Positions 51,967-60,211 of a DNA stretch of 64,000 bases are shown here, piece after piece. The notes beneath the pieces are model-generated. The model ran no database searches. It saw only the letters and a program-made list of their open reading frames with translations, and was not told where the DNA came from. Origin of the DNA: CBDDBU01 sp965226045 (GTDB lineage: Bacteria; Pseudomonadota; Alphaproteobacteria; VGEJ01); assembly GCA_965226045.1 (NCBI GenBank), contig CBDDBU010000026.1, positions 62,001-126,000 of the forward strand, written 5' to 3'. The position numbers and the translations under genes are program-made. The first letter of the stretch is position 1; every line of letters begins with the position of its first letter.

Positions 51967-52119
51967 AAGAATATAGCGTTGCAACGACTCAAGCTCGCGT
52001 CGTGCCAGCGCCCGATGCCGCAAGTGGCTCCATAGGCGCACCGGCACTACCGCAAAGCACATCACCTGCTCAATCCAACCCGGACGATCATCCTCGATGC
52101 TAGCGGCGTAGGTTGACAT
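51859..52119 (-). CDS. DUF1127 small protein
   Basis: An 86-residue basic protein. RALARRELESLQRYILSDIE then LTRGAAL is the DUF1127 (YjiS-like) motif, R-x-ELxxLxDxxLxDIGLTR. It starts at ATG 52119, five bases after GAGG; a second ATG one codon earlier has poor spacing. Some DUF1127 proteins bind RNA or act in phosphate and carbon regulation in alphaproteobacteria. Its 3' end overlaps prmA by 108 bp in antisense, which is odd for two functional genes. Confidence 0.75.
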   Translation of the reverse strand: MSTYAASIEDDRPGWIEQVMCFAVVPVRLWSHLRHRALARRELESLQRYILSDIELTRGAALAVANGHSPARAVPVGDQVPFCSAA

Positions 52120-52276
52120 CATTACCTCTTCTGATCTCGATCTTCCCCAACTTCGTACTTATCGATGTTGGTTCGCCGGACCGGTTGTGCAATACGTTCA
52201 CGAACCATTTATTGACCATCAGCGGCGGTCGCGATGGCAGCGCCCCGCGCCTTGATCCCTTTGGCGGGATGAACTC

Positions 52277-54328
52277 ATGACAAAGAACAACGACGCTGGG
52301 GGCCGGAGCGGCAAAACCTTAGCCACAAGATTGGCGGCAGCCGGGCTGACCCGCTCGCTGCAGGAGGTCACGGATATCGCTGCTGGCCTTGCCGCCGCCG
52401 CGCTGCCCGCCGACGTCGAGGACGTTCGCTGGCTCGACCTGCTTGCGCCCAACGCCGATGCCGAGCTGGCGGGTAAGTTGCGGACGTTGATCGACGGGCA
52501 GGCGGCGCGCATCGCGACTTCAAGACCGGAGCCAGCCCTCACCGCCACCCGAGCCGCCGCCTTGCGCACCGAACTGGCGCGGCGCGACCTCGCCGGTTTC
52601 ATCGTGCCGAGGGGTGACGAGCACCAAGGCGAGTACGTTGCCGCGCGATCCCAGCGGCTGGCCTGGCTCACGGGATTCACCGGCTCGGCTGGGCTTGCGG
52701 TCATACTATCTGAGCAGGCCGCCATCTTCGTCGATGGCCGCTATACGCTGCAGGTCCGAGATCAGGTCGACACCGACGCGCTGACGCCCCACCACGTCAC
52801 GGAGTCGCCGCCGCAGGATTGGATCGCCGCCCATCTGAGGGCAGGAGAGCGCCTCGGCTACGATCCTTGGCTCCACACCGAAGGCGAGGTCCAGCGCTAC
52901 CGCGCCGCCTGCGATAAGGCGGGCGGCAACCTCGTCGCCTGCGAGGACAACCCGATCGACACCGTGTGGTCAGACCAGCCGCCCCCGCCACTCGGGCCCG
53001 TCGTCGCGCATGACCAGTCGTTTGCCGGCGAGAGCGCCACCGACAAACGCACCCGCATGGCCGCCGAACTGACAGCGAACAATGCCGACGCCACCGTTCT
53101 GACGATGCCGGATTCGATTGCCTGGCTCCTTAACATTCGCGGCGCCGACGTCCCCAACACACCGCTGCCGCTGTCGTTCGCGATTCTGCTGGCCGACGGC
53201 ACGGTCGACCTGTTCATCGATCAGCGCAAGCTGGTACCCGACCTCGCCAGCCATCTCGGCAACGAGGTGGCGGTGCATGCGCCTGCCGAACTTGCCGTGG
53301 CGCTGAATCGGCTCGGCGCCGCTGGCAAGCGCGTCCAGATCGATGCCGCGACCGCCGCGAGCTGGACCATCGACCGCCTCTCGGCGTCAGGCGCGAACAT
53401 CGTCCGCGCGGCCGATCCGTGCGCGATCGCGAAGGCCCGCAAGAATACCGTCGAGCTCGAAGGCATCCGCAACGCCCACATTCGCGACGGCGCGGCGCTC
53501 ACCCGCTTCCTCGCCTGGCTGGCGCGCGAAGCTCCCGGCGGCGGCCTCGATGAACTATCCGCTGCGGCCAAACTCGCGGGCCTCCGCGCCGAGAATGACC
53601 ACTTTCGTGGCTTCAGCTTCGACACCATCTCTGGCGCCGGCGCCAACGGCGCCATCGTGCACTACATGGCCACCCCAGCCACCAACCGACAACTCATGCC
53701 GGGCAACCTGTTCCTTGTCGACTCCGGGGGCCAGTACCTCGACGGCACCACCGACGTAACCCGCACCGTGGCCATCGGGTCGCCAAGCGCCGAACAGCGC
53801 GACCACTTCACCCGCGTTCTCAAAGGCCATATAGCGCTCGGCACATGTCAATTCCCCGAGGGTACGACAGGCTCGCAGCTCGACACCCTCGCGCGTATGC
53901 ACCTGTGGCAGGTCGGCCTCGACTACGATCATGGCACCGGGCACGGCGTCGGCAGCTACTTGAGCGTGCATGAAGGGCCGCAGCGCATCTCGAAGATTCC
54001 CAACCGGGTGGCGCTCAAGCCCGGCATGATTGTTTCCAACGAGCCCGGCTACTACAAGACCGGCGCGTACGGTATCCGTATCGAGAACCTGGTGGCCGTG
54101 ACCACGGCGCTGCCGATCGAAGGCGCCGAGAAGACGTTCCTCGCCTTCGAAACGTTGACCAAGGCACCGATCGATCTGGCGCTAGTCGAACCCTCGCTCC
54201 TCACGGACGACGAAATCGCCTGGCTCAACGATTATCATGCGGACGTACGCAACACGCTGAGCCCGCTACTCGACGCGGAAACTGCGGCCTGGCTCGCCGA
54301 CGCGACCGGGGCCATCACCCGCCAATAA
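52277..54328 (+). CDS. pepP: Xaa-Pro aminopeptidase (M24B), with N-terminal extension
   Basis: A 683-residue three-domain aminopeptidase P that cleaves X-Pro N-termini in the cytoplasm. The creatinase-type domains start near residue 94 (RAAALRTELARRDLAGFIVP, RGDEHQGEYVAARSQRLAWL). The di-metal ligands are in LVDSGGQYLDGTTDVTRT (two Asp), GHGVGSYLSVHEG (His), NEPGYYKTGAYGIRIENL (Glu, Glu). The first 90 residues (start MTKNNDAGGRSGKTLATRLA) are not part of the usual ~600-residue enzyme. No start codon with a better site lies downstream. The stop overlaps ligA by 14 bp, convergently. Confidence 0.92.
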   Translation: MTKNNDAGGRSGKTLATRLAAAGLTRSLQEVTDIAAGLAAAALPADVEDVRWLDLLAPNADAELAGKLRTLIDGQAARIATSRPEPALTATRAAALRTELARRDLAGFIVPRGDEHQGEYVAARSQRLAWLTGFTGSAGLAVILSEQAAIFVDGRYTLQVRDQVDTDALTPHHVTESPPQDWIAAHLRAGERLGYDPWLHTEGEVQRYRAACDKAGGNLVACEDNPIDTVWSDQPPPPLGPVVAHDQSFAGESATDKRTRMAAELTANNADATVLTMPDSIAWLLNIRGADVPNTPLPLSFAILLADGTVDLFIDQRKLVPDLASHLGNEVAVHAPAELAVALNRLGAAGKRVQIDAATAASWTIDRLSASGANIVRAADPCAIAKARKNTVELEGIRNAHIRDGAALTRFLAWLAREAPGGGLDELSAAAKLAGLRAENDHFRGFSFDTISGAGANGAIVHYMATPATNRQLMPGNLFLVDSGGQYLDGTTDVTRTVAIGSPSAEQRDHFTRVLKGHIALGTCQFPEGTTGSQLDTLARMHLWQVGLDYDHGTGHGVGSYLSVHEGPQRISKIPNRVALKPGMIVSNEPGYYKTGAYGIRIENLVAVTTALPIEGAEKTFLAFETLTKAPIDLALVEPSLLTDDEIAWLNDYHADVRNTLSPLLDAETAAWLADATGAITRQ

Positions 54329-56438
54329 GGTCCCGTTGGTTCCCGATCAACTCGAGCCACTCGGGCTCGCTCAGTACGGTTAGTCCGAGTTCCTGGGCCT
54401 TGCGCGCCTTGCTGCCCGCGTCCGCGCCGGCCACGACATAGTCGGTTTTGGCTGACACCGAGCCGGCGACCTTGGCGCCCAATCCCTCGGCCCGGGCCTT
54501 GGCTTCGCCGCGAGTCATCGCCGCCATCGTGCCGGTGAAAACCACCGTCTTGTTCGCGATCGGCGACGCGATCGTCGGCGCGTTGTAGTCGGTGACCTGG
54601 AGCGGGACGCCGCGAAGTTCGGCGATGACTTCGTCGTTGTGTGGCTCCGCGAAGAACTCGACGAGGGCGCGGGCGACCACCTCGCCGATTCCGTCTATCG
54701 CCAAAAGTTCGGCGTAGGCCGCACTATCCGCGTCACGCGCCTCGTTCATCGCGCGGAGGAATGTTTCAAGCGAGCCATAGTTGCGCGCCAGCAACTTCGC
54801 GGTGGTTTGCCCGACGTGACGGATACCCAGCGCATAGAGAAACCGGTCGAAGGAGACGGACCGGCGCGCGGCGATCCCCGCGAACAGACTGGCGACCGAT
54901 GTCTCGCCCCAACCCTCGCGCTCGGACAGGCGCGGTTCGCCATCGTTCTGCTGCAGCCGAAACAAGTCGCCCGGCCGCATGATGAGACCGTCGCGCCAGA
55001 ACGCGAGGATCTGCTTCTCGCCGAGCCCCGCGATATCGAAAGCATCGCGCGAGACGAAGTGACGCAATCGCTCGACGGCCTGGGCAGGGCAAATCAGACC
55101 GCCGGTACAGCGGCGCGCCGCCTCGAGTTTGCCGCTCTTGGGGTCGATCTCGCGCACGGCGTGGCTACCGCACTCGGGACACGTGCGGGGAAATACGAAC
55201 GGCTTCGCCGTCGCCGGCCGCTTCTCAGCGATGGCGGAGACAATCTGCGGAATCACGTCGCCCGCTCGTTGGACGACAACGGTATCGCCCTCGCGAACGT
55301 CCTTCCGCGCCAGCTCGTCTTCATTGTGGAGGGTCGCGCGCTGAACGACCACGCCGCCCACGGTCACCGGCGCGAGCTCCGCCACCGGCGTCAACGTCCC
55401 GGTGCGCCCGACCTGAATGGTGATCCGTTGCAGCACGGTGCGCGCTCGTTCAGCGGGAAACTTGTGCGCGATCGCCCAGCGTGGCGAGCGGCTCACCGTA
55501 CCGAGCCGATCCTGCCAGTCCAATCGGTTAACCTTGTAAACGACGCCGTCAACGTCGTAGGGCAAGCTGGCACGCTCAGCCTCGATCTCGTCAAAGACGG
55601 CGAGGGCGTCGTCCAGGGTAACGCACAGCCGCGCCAGCGGGTTGGTGACGAATCCCCAGCCGCGCAGCGCCGCGAGCATCCCCCAATGGGAATCCGCCAG
55701 CAGGGCGCTCGCCTCATCCCAGCCATAGGCGAGGAAATTCAGCCGCCGGCCGGCGGTGATGGTCGAATCGAGCTGTCGCAGGCTGCCGGCGGCGGCATTG
55801 CGCGGGTTGGCATAGGGTGCGCGGCCCGCCTCCTCTTGGGCGCGGTTGAGGGCCCGGAAATCCTCGTGGCGAACATAGACCTCACCCCGCGCTTCCAGCA
55901 CCGCGGGCAGGTTCTCCCCGTCCAGTCTGAGCGGAACACCGCGAACGGTACGCAAGTTCACTGTCACATCCTCGCCCGCGAAGCCGTCGCCCCGTGTCGC
56001 ACCGAGGGTGAATACGCCGCGCTCGTAACGCAGTGCGGCCGACAGGCCGTCGATCTTGGGCTCCGCGACCAGGTCGATCGGCGTCTCCGGGTCGAGCCCG
56101 AGAAAACGCCCGACCCGAGCGACGAAATCGCGTGCATCGTCAGGTCCGAAGGCGTTGTCGAGCGATAGCATGGGCTGACGGTGAGCCACCCTGGCGAAAC
56201 CCTCGGCCGGGGGCGCTCCCACCCTCGCGGAGGGGCTGTCGACGCGCACGAGTTGGGGGAAGCGCGCCTCTATCTCGGTGTTGCGGCGGCGCAGGGCGTC
56301 GTATTTCGCATCGTCGATACCGGGGTCGTTGTCGACATAGTAAAGCCGATCGTGATGAGCGATCTCGGCGGCGAGTCTGGCCAGCTCCGCCGCCGCGTCT
56401 GTTCGCGTCAGCTCCGCCGCCGGCGCGTCCGCGCTCAC
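54315..56438 (-). CDS. ligA: NAD-dependent DNA ligase
   Basis: A 707-residue replicative ligase. The adenylation Lys128 is in EPKIDGLS. The Ia domain Tyr/Asp residues are at HHDRLYYVDNDPGIDD. The Cys4 zinc finger is CPECGSHAV...CTGGLICPAQ. Helix-hairpin-helix repeats lie about 500-590, and a BRCT domain (from NKTVVFTGTMAAMTRGEA) closes the protein. GTG 56438 overlaps the recN stop (GTGA), so the two are translationally coupled. recN-ligA next to bamD-lpxC is the usual alphaproteobacterial order. Confidence 0.96.
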   Translation of the reverse strand: MSADAPAAELTRTDAAAELARLAAEIAHHDRLYYVDNDPGIDDAKYDALRRRNTEIEARFPQLVRVDSPSARVGAPPAEGFARVAHRQPMLSLDNAFGPDDARDFVARVGRFLGLDPETPIDLVAEPKIDGLSAALRYERGVFTLGATRGDGFAGEDVTVNLRTVRGVPLRLDGENLPAVLEARGEVYVRHEDFRALNRAQEEAGRAPYANPRNAAAGSLRQLDSTITAGRRLNFLAYGWDEASALLADSHWGMLAALRGWGFVTNPLARLCVTLDDALAVFDEIEAERASLPYDVDGVVYKVNRLDWQDRLGTVSRSPRWAIAHKFPAERARTVLQRITIQVGRTGTLTPVAELAPVTVGGVVVQRATLHNEDELARKDVREGDTVVVQRAGDVIPQIVSAIAEKRPATAKPFVFPRTCPECGSHAVREIDPKSGKLEAARRCTGGLICPAQAVERLRHFVSRDAFDIAGLGEKQILAFWRDGLIMRPGDLFRLQQNDGEPRLSEREGWGETSVASLFAGIAARRSVSFDRFLYALGIRHVGQTTAKLLARNYGSLETFLRAMNEARDADSAAYAELLAIDGIGEVVARALVEFFAEPHNDEVIAELRGVPLQVTDYNAPTIASPIANKTVVFTGTMAAMTRGEAKARAEGLGAKVAGSVSAKTDYVVAGADAGSKARKAQELGLTVLSEPEWLELIGNQRDLIGG

Positions 56439-58120
56439 GAACCGTGCCCGCCGATCAAACTATCGGCAGCCGCCCGCGCGGCTGGTGTGATGCGCGCGCC
56501 GGCCAACATGCGCGCGATCTCCTCGCGCCGGCCCGCGGCGTCGAGCAGCTCTATCGTGGTCTCCGCAGCCTCGGCACCACTCTCATCGACCCCGAGTCGT
56601 TTGGTCACCCGCCAGTGGTGGTTCGCCCGCGCCGCTACCTGCGCCGAATGCGTTATAGCGATGACCTGGCCTTGCGTCGCCAGTGCCGCCAGGTGTTGCC
56701 CGACAGATTCGGCGGTGGCGCCCCCGACGTCCCGGTCGACCTCATCAAAAATCAGCGTCGAAATCGCGGCTCCGCGCGACAGCACAACCTTGAGCGCCAG
56801 CGTCAATCGCGACAGCTCACCGCCAGAGGCGGTCCGACCCAATGGTCCCGGCGGCGCACCGGGGATTGTGGTGACGTTGAAAGCAATCCGATCCATGCCC
56901 TCGCGGGTCCACTGCGTCTCGGCCAACGCCTCGAGACGGGTCTCGAACGTGGCGTGGCCGAGTTTGAGCGGCTCAAGTTCGTCCGTCACGGCCGCATCGA
57001 GGCGTCTGGCGGTAGCCTGTCGCGCCACACTCAAAGACCGCGCCGCGTCTCGGTATTCTTCGCGCGCGGCGACCGCCGCCTGGGCCCGTGCCTCGACCGA
57101 GTCGGTCCCGGCGTCCAACGCCGCCAGTTGTTGGGCCAAATTCCGCCGTAGCTCCGGCAAACCGTCGACCTCGAGGCGATGCTTGCGGGCCAGAGCTCGC
57201 AACGCGAACAGTCGCTCTTCGACCTGTTCCAGCCGCTCGGGATCGGGCCGCAGATCGGCGGCCGCGACAACCACCGCGGTGGCCGCCTCCTCCGTCTCAA
57301 TCGAGGCCCGTGAGAGCGCCGCCATAGCCCCGTCCAGGCGCCCGGCGGCGGCGCTTGCCACGCTGCTCAGGGCGCGTTCGGCCGCCACCAGACGGGCCCC
57401 TGGGCCCCCGTCCTCCGCCAGTACCGCCAGCGCACTATCCAACGCCTCGAGGAGACGATCGCTCTCCATCAAGACCCTTCGCGTGGCCGCCAGCTCCTGT
57501 TCCTCGCCGATCGTGGGGGCGAGTTGCTCGAGTTCGCCCAGGGCGTGTCGCAGGTATTCCTCGTCCGCCTGGGCGCTCGCGAGACCTTCCTCGGCTTGGG
57601 TCAGTTCATGTTCCGCCCGGCGCGCGGCATCAAAGAACTCCCCGACCCTAGACACCTCAGCGGCCAACCCGCCGAACGAATCCAGCATGGCCCGCTGGTT
57701 GGCCGGATCGGTCAGGTTGGAATGATCGGCCTGTCCGTGGATCTCGACCAGCATCTTGCCCAGTTGGCGTAACAACCCGACGCTGACCGGCTGGTCGTTA
57801 ACGAAAGCACGGCTTCGCCCATCGGCCGCCCCGGTGCGCCGCAGCACGAGGCTCGCCTCTGATCGCAAGCCTTGCGCCTCCAGAAACGCCAGAACCGGAT
57901 GGTTGTCGCCGAGCGCGAACGAAGCGGCGACCCAACCACGTTCGACTCCAGGGCGGATAAGGCCGCTGTCCGCCCGCTCACCCAACGCCAGCCCAAGCGC
58001 GTCAAGCAAGATGGACTTGCCCGCACCGGTCTCGCCGGTGATCACGCAAAGACCATTGCTCAACTCTAGATCGAGACGATCCACCAGGACAATTTGGCGG
58101 ATCGACAGACCGACAAGCAC
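56435..58120 (-). CDS. recN: DNA repair protein RecN
   Basis: A 561-residue SMC-like ATPase for double-strand break repair. The N-terminal half has VITGETGAGKSILLDAL (Walker A), then a long coiled-coil region (about 170-370, rich in Ala/Glu/Arg). The C-terminal half has the signature ASGGELSRLTLALK and Walker B LIFDEVDRDVGG, then VIAITHSAQVAARA. GTG 58120 is the start that aligns with the family; the frame is open upstream but overlaps bamD. It lies 13 bp after bamD. Confidence 0.94.
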   Translation of the reverse strand: MLVGLSIRQIVLVDRLDLELSNGLCVITGETGAGKSILLDALGLALGERADSGLIRPGVERGWVAASFALGDNHPVLAFLEAQGLRSEASLVLRRTGAADGRSRAFVNDQPVSVGLLRQLGKMLVEIHGQADHSNLTDPANQRAMLDSFGGLAAEVSRVGEFFDAARRAEHELTQAEEGLASAQADEEYLRHALGELEQLAPTIGEEQELAATRRVLMESDRLLEALDSALAVLAEDGGPGARLVAAERALSSVASAAAGRLDGAMAALSRASIETEEAATAVVVAAADLRPDPERLEQVEERLFALRALARKHRLEVDGLPELRRNLAQQLAALDAGTDSVEARAQAAVAAREEYRDAARSLSVARQATARRLDAAVTDELEPLKLGHATFETRLEALAETQWTREGMDRIAFNVTTIPGAPPGPLGRTASGGELSRLTLALKVVLSRGAAISTLIFDEVDRDVGGATAESVGQHLAALATQGQVIAITHSAQVAARANHHWRVTKRLGVDESGAEAAETTIELLDAAGRREEIARMLAGARITPAARAAADSLIGGHGS

Positions 58121-58133
58121 GGCTGCCCCGACC

Positions 58134-58976
58134 CTAGAAGACAGCACCGAACGTCCGGCTGATCCACGAGCCCTCGTTCCGCGCCGGTTCAAGGCCGGTG
58201 TCGGTGAGGAGCGCATAGCTGTCGGCATACCACCGACTGCCAGGAAAGTTGTGGCCCAGCACTGCAGCCGCCGCCTGGGCCTCGGTGGTGACGCCAAGCG
58301 ATAGATAGGCTTCGGTTAGCCGGTGTAGCGCTTCGGGCACGTGTGTTGTCGTCTGATAAGCCTCGATGACCCGGCGGAAGCGGTTTATCGCCGCGCCATA
58401 GTGGCCGCGCGTCAGGTAGTAGCGGCCGATATGCATTTCCTTGCCGCCTAGGTGATCGAGCGCGAGGTCGATCTTGAGGCGGGCGTCGCGCGCGTACTCG
58501 GTTTGCGGGAATCGCAGGCTCACATCCCGCAGCGACGCGAGGGCGCCTTGCGTAACGGCTTGGTCGCGACCGACGTCCGCTATGCGCTCATAGTCGCAGA
58601 TCGCCCGAATGTAGTATGCGTACGCAATGTCGCGGTGGCCGGGGTGCAGTTGTATGAACCTGGTCGCCGCGAGAATGGAGTCATCGTATTTGTTAGCAAC
58701 GTAGTAGCTGTAGGCAGCCATCAGTTGCGCCTTGGTGGCCCACGGCGAATAAGGGTGCTGGCGCTCAACCTCCTCAAAGCCGCGATAGGCATCGCTGTGG
58801 CGCCCGTCGGTCAGTGCGTCCAGCGCCTCGTCGTACAGAGTCTCGACCGGTTTCTCTACGTAGAGCGCCTCGTCGCCGGCGCATGCGGCAAGCCAGCCCG
58901 CGACAACCACGAGCACGGCCGCCGCGCGCATCGCACCGAATATCTCGAAGGCATTTCGTCGCAGCATAGTGAACAT
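58134..58976 (-). CDS. bamD: Outer membrane assembly lipoprotein BamD
   Basis: A 280-residue periplasmic TPR protein of the BAM complex. The signal sequence (AAAVLVVVAGWLAAC) ends in a lipobox with lipidated Cys32. TPR-like helices follow: YDEALDALTDGRHSDAYRGF, HPYSPWATKAQLMAAYSYYV and FPQTEYARDARLKIDLALDH. The start is ATG 58976 or 58967; neither has a strong site, and I keep the first. It lies in the lpxC-bamD-recN-ligA run on the minus strand. Confidence 0.93.
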   Translation of the reverse strand: MFTMLRRNAFEIFGAMRAAAVLVVVAGWLAACAGDEALYVEKPVETLYDEALDALTDGRHSDAYRGFEEVERQHPYSPWATKAQLMAAYSYYVANKYDDSILAATRFIQLHPGHRDIAYAYYIRAICDYERIADVGRDQAVTQGALASLRDVSLRFPQTEYARDARLKIDLALDHLGGKEMHIGRYYLTRGHYGAAINRFRRVIEAYQTTTHVPEALHRLTEAYLSLGVTTEAQAAAAVLGHNFPGSRWYADSYALLTDTGLEPARNEGSWISRTFGAVF

Positions 58977-59123
58977 GAGATGACACAGTCGAGGTCCGCA
59001 GCCGCCGACACGGGCCGGGCCGGACGCGGCCGCCACTATATCATGAGCATAGCCGCGACACGCAGCTAGGTCCTAGACAGTCGCCCAGAGCGGCCCAGAG
59101 GGGTCCACCCAGGGCCTAGGCCG

Positions 59124-60035
59124 TCAGGCGTTGGCGGCAGCGGGCTCGGACTCCCACTCGTCGGCATCGGCCTCGCACACCACGATGCGCCAGGCGGCGC
59201 GATCCGCCATCAACCGCCGCAGCAGCCGATTGTTCAGGCCGTGCCCCGAGCAGAAGCCCGTGAAATGACCCTCGATGGGCATCCCGGCAAGATACAGATC
59301 ACCGATCAGATCGAGGACCTTGTGACGAACGAATTCGTCGTCGTAACGCAGACCGCCGTCGTTCAGCACCCGATCGCCGCTAATCACCACCGCGTTGTCG
59401 AGCGATCCGCCGCGGGCCAAGCCTAGAGCTCGCAACTGCTCGACCTCTTGCTCGAAGCCGAACGTGCGCGAGCGGCTTAGCTCACTCTTGAACGCGCCGT
59501 TGCCGGCGACGAATGAACACCTCTGTCGGGCGACCAGCGCGTTGTCGAACGCGATCTCGAGATCGACCGAGAATCCTTCGCCGGGCTCCAGACGGGCATA
59601 ACGGTCGCCATCACGCACTTCGACTTCCCGAAGCACCCGGAGCGCGCGACGCGGTGAGGCCTGAGCGACGACGCCCGCGCATTCGATCAGGAACACAAAC
59701 GGGGCGGCGCTGCCGTCCATCGCAGGCACCTCTGGACCATCGATTTCGACCACGACATTGTCGATGCCGCAGCCCATTAATGCCGCCGACAGGTGCTCGA
59801 TCGTAGCCACCTTGACGCCAGCGTCGTTGCTGACCGTCGTGCACATGGTGGTATCGCTGACGTTGTCCCATTGCGCGCCGATGCGCTCGATGTTTGGGCC
59901 GTCCATCCGGTGGAAAACAATGCCGGTATCCGGCGGCGCCGGACGCATCGTCACATCGACCTTGGCCCCGCTGTGGAGGCCGATGCCCGTGCAGCGGATA
60001 TGATTCTTCAAGGTCTGCTGATGCTGGATGTTCAA
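59124..60035 (-). CDS. lpxC: UDP-3-O-acyl-N-acetylglucosamine deacetylase
   Basis: A 303-residue zinc enzyme, the first committed step of lipid A synthesis. The zinc ligands are His in VATIEHLSAALMGCGIDN, and His and Asp in VRHKVLDLIGDLYLAG. A further active-site His lies in GFCSGHGLNN. The start is TTG 60035 (NIQHQQTLKNHIRCTGIGLH), which aligns with the family's N-terminus; upstream frame starts would add 49 doubtful residues. The enzyme is usually controlled by proteolysis of its C-terminus. Confidence 0.94.
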   Translation of the reverse strand: MNIQHQQTLKNHIRCTGIGLHSGAKVDVTMRPAPPDTGIVFHRMDGPNIERIGAQWDNVSDTTMCTTVSNDAGVKVATIEHLSAALMGCGIDNVVVEIDGPEVPAMDGSAAPFVFLIECAGVVAQASPRRALRVLREVEVRDGDRYARLEPGEGFSVDLEIAFDNALVARQRCSFVAGNGAFKSELSRSRTFGFEQEVEQLRALGLARGGSLDNAVVISGDRVLNDGGLRYDDEFVRHKVLDLIGDLYLAGMPIEGHFTGFCSGHGLNNRLLRRLMADRAAWRIVVCEADADEWESEPAAANA

Positions 60036-60211
60036 CGCGCGTTCCCCCGGCCTTCCTCTTGCCACCACTCCCCCACGCCGCGCCCCTGAGGCCACCTGAA
60101 ACGGTGTTTCTTCTTTGGAAACCAAATAGTTGGGTTGGTCCCGAGGGTTTTCTAGCAATGTCCCCCGGAACCAACAAATCACTTTTCGTTACAGAGTGTT
60201 ACCGCCACGGG
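60036..60211 (-). promoter_or_regulatory. ftsZ-lpxC spacer, likely lpxC promoter region
   Basis: The 176 bp between ftsZ and lpxC are less GC-rich than their surroundings (for example TTGGTTTCCAAAGAAGAAAC on the minus strand). They contain no clear hairpin-plus-T terminator. A promoter for lpxC-bamD-recN-ligA is expected here, but I cannot fix the boxes. Confidence 0.3.

Noticed and set aside
54639..57725. Two long plus-strand frames (54639-56168 and 56181-57725) over ligA and recN
   Set aside because: They are composition shadows opposite two well-conserved genes.
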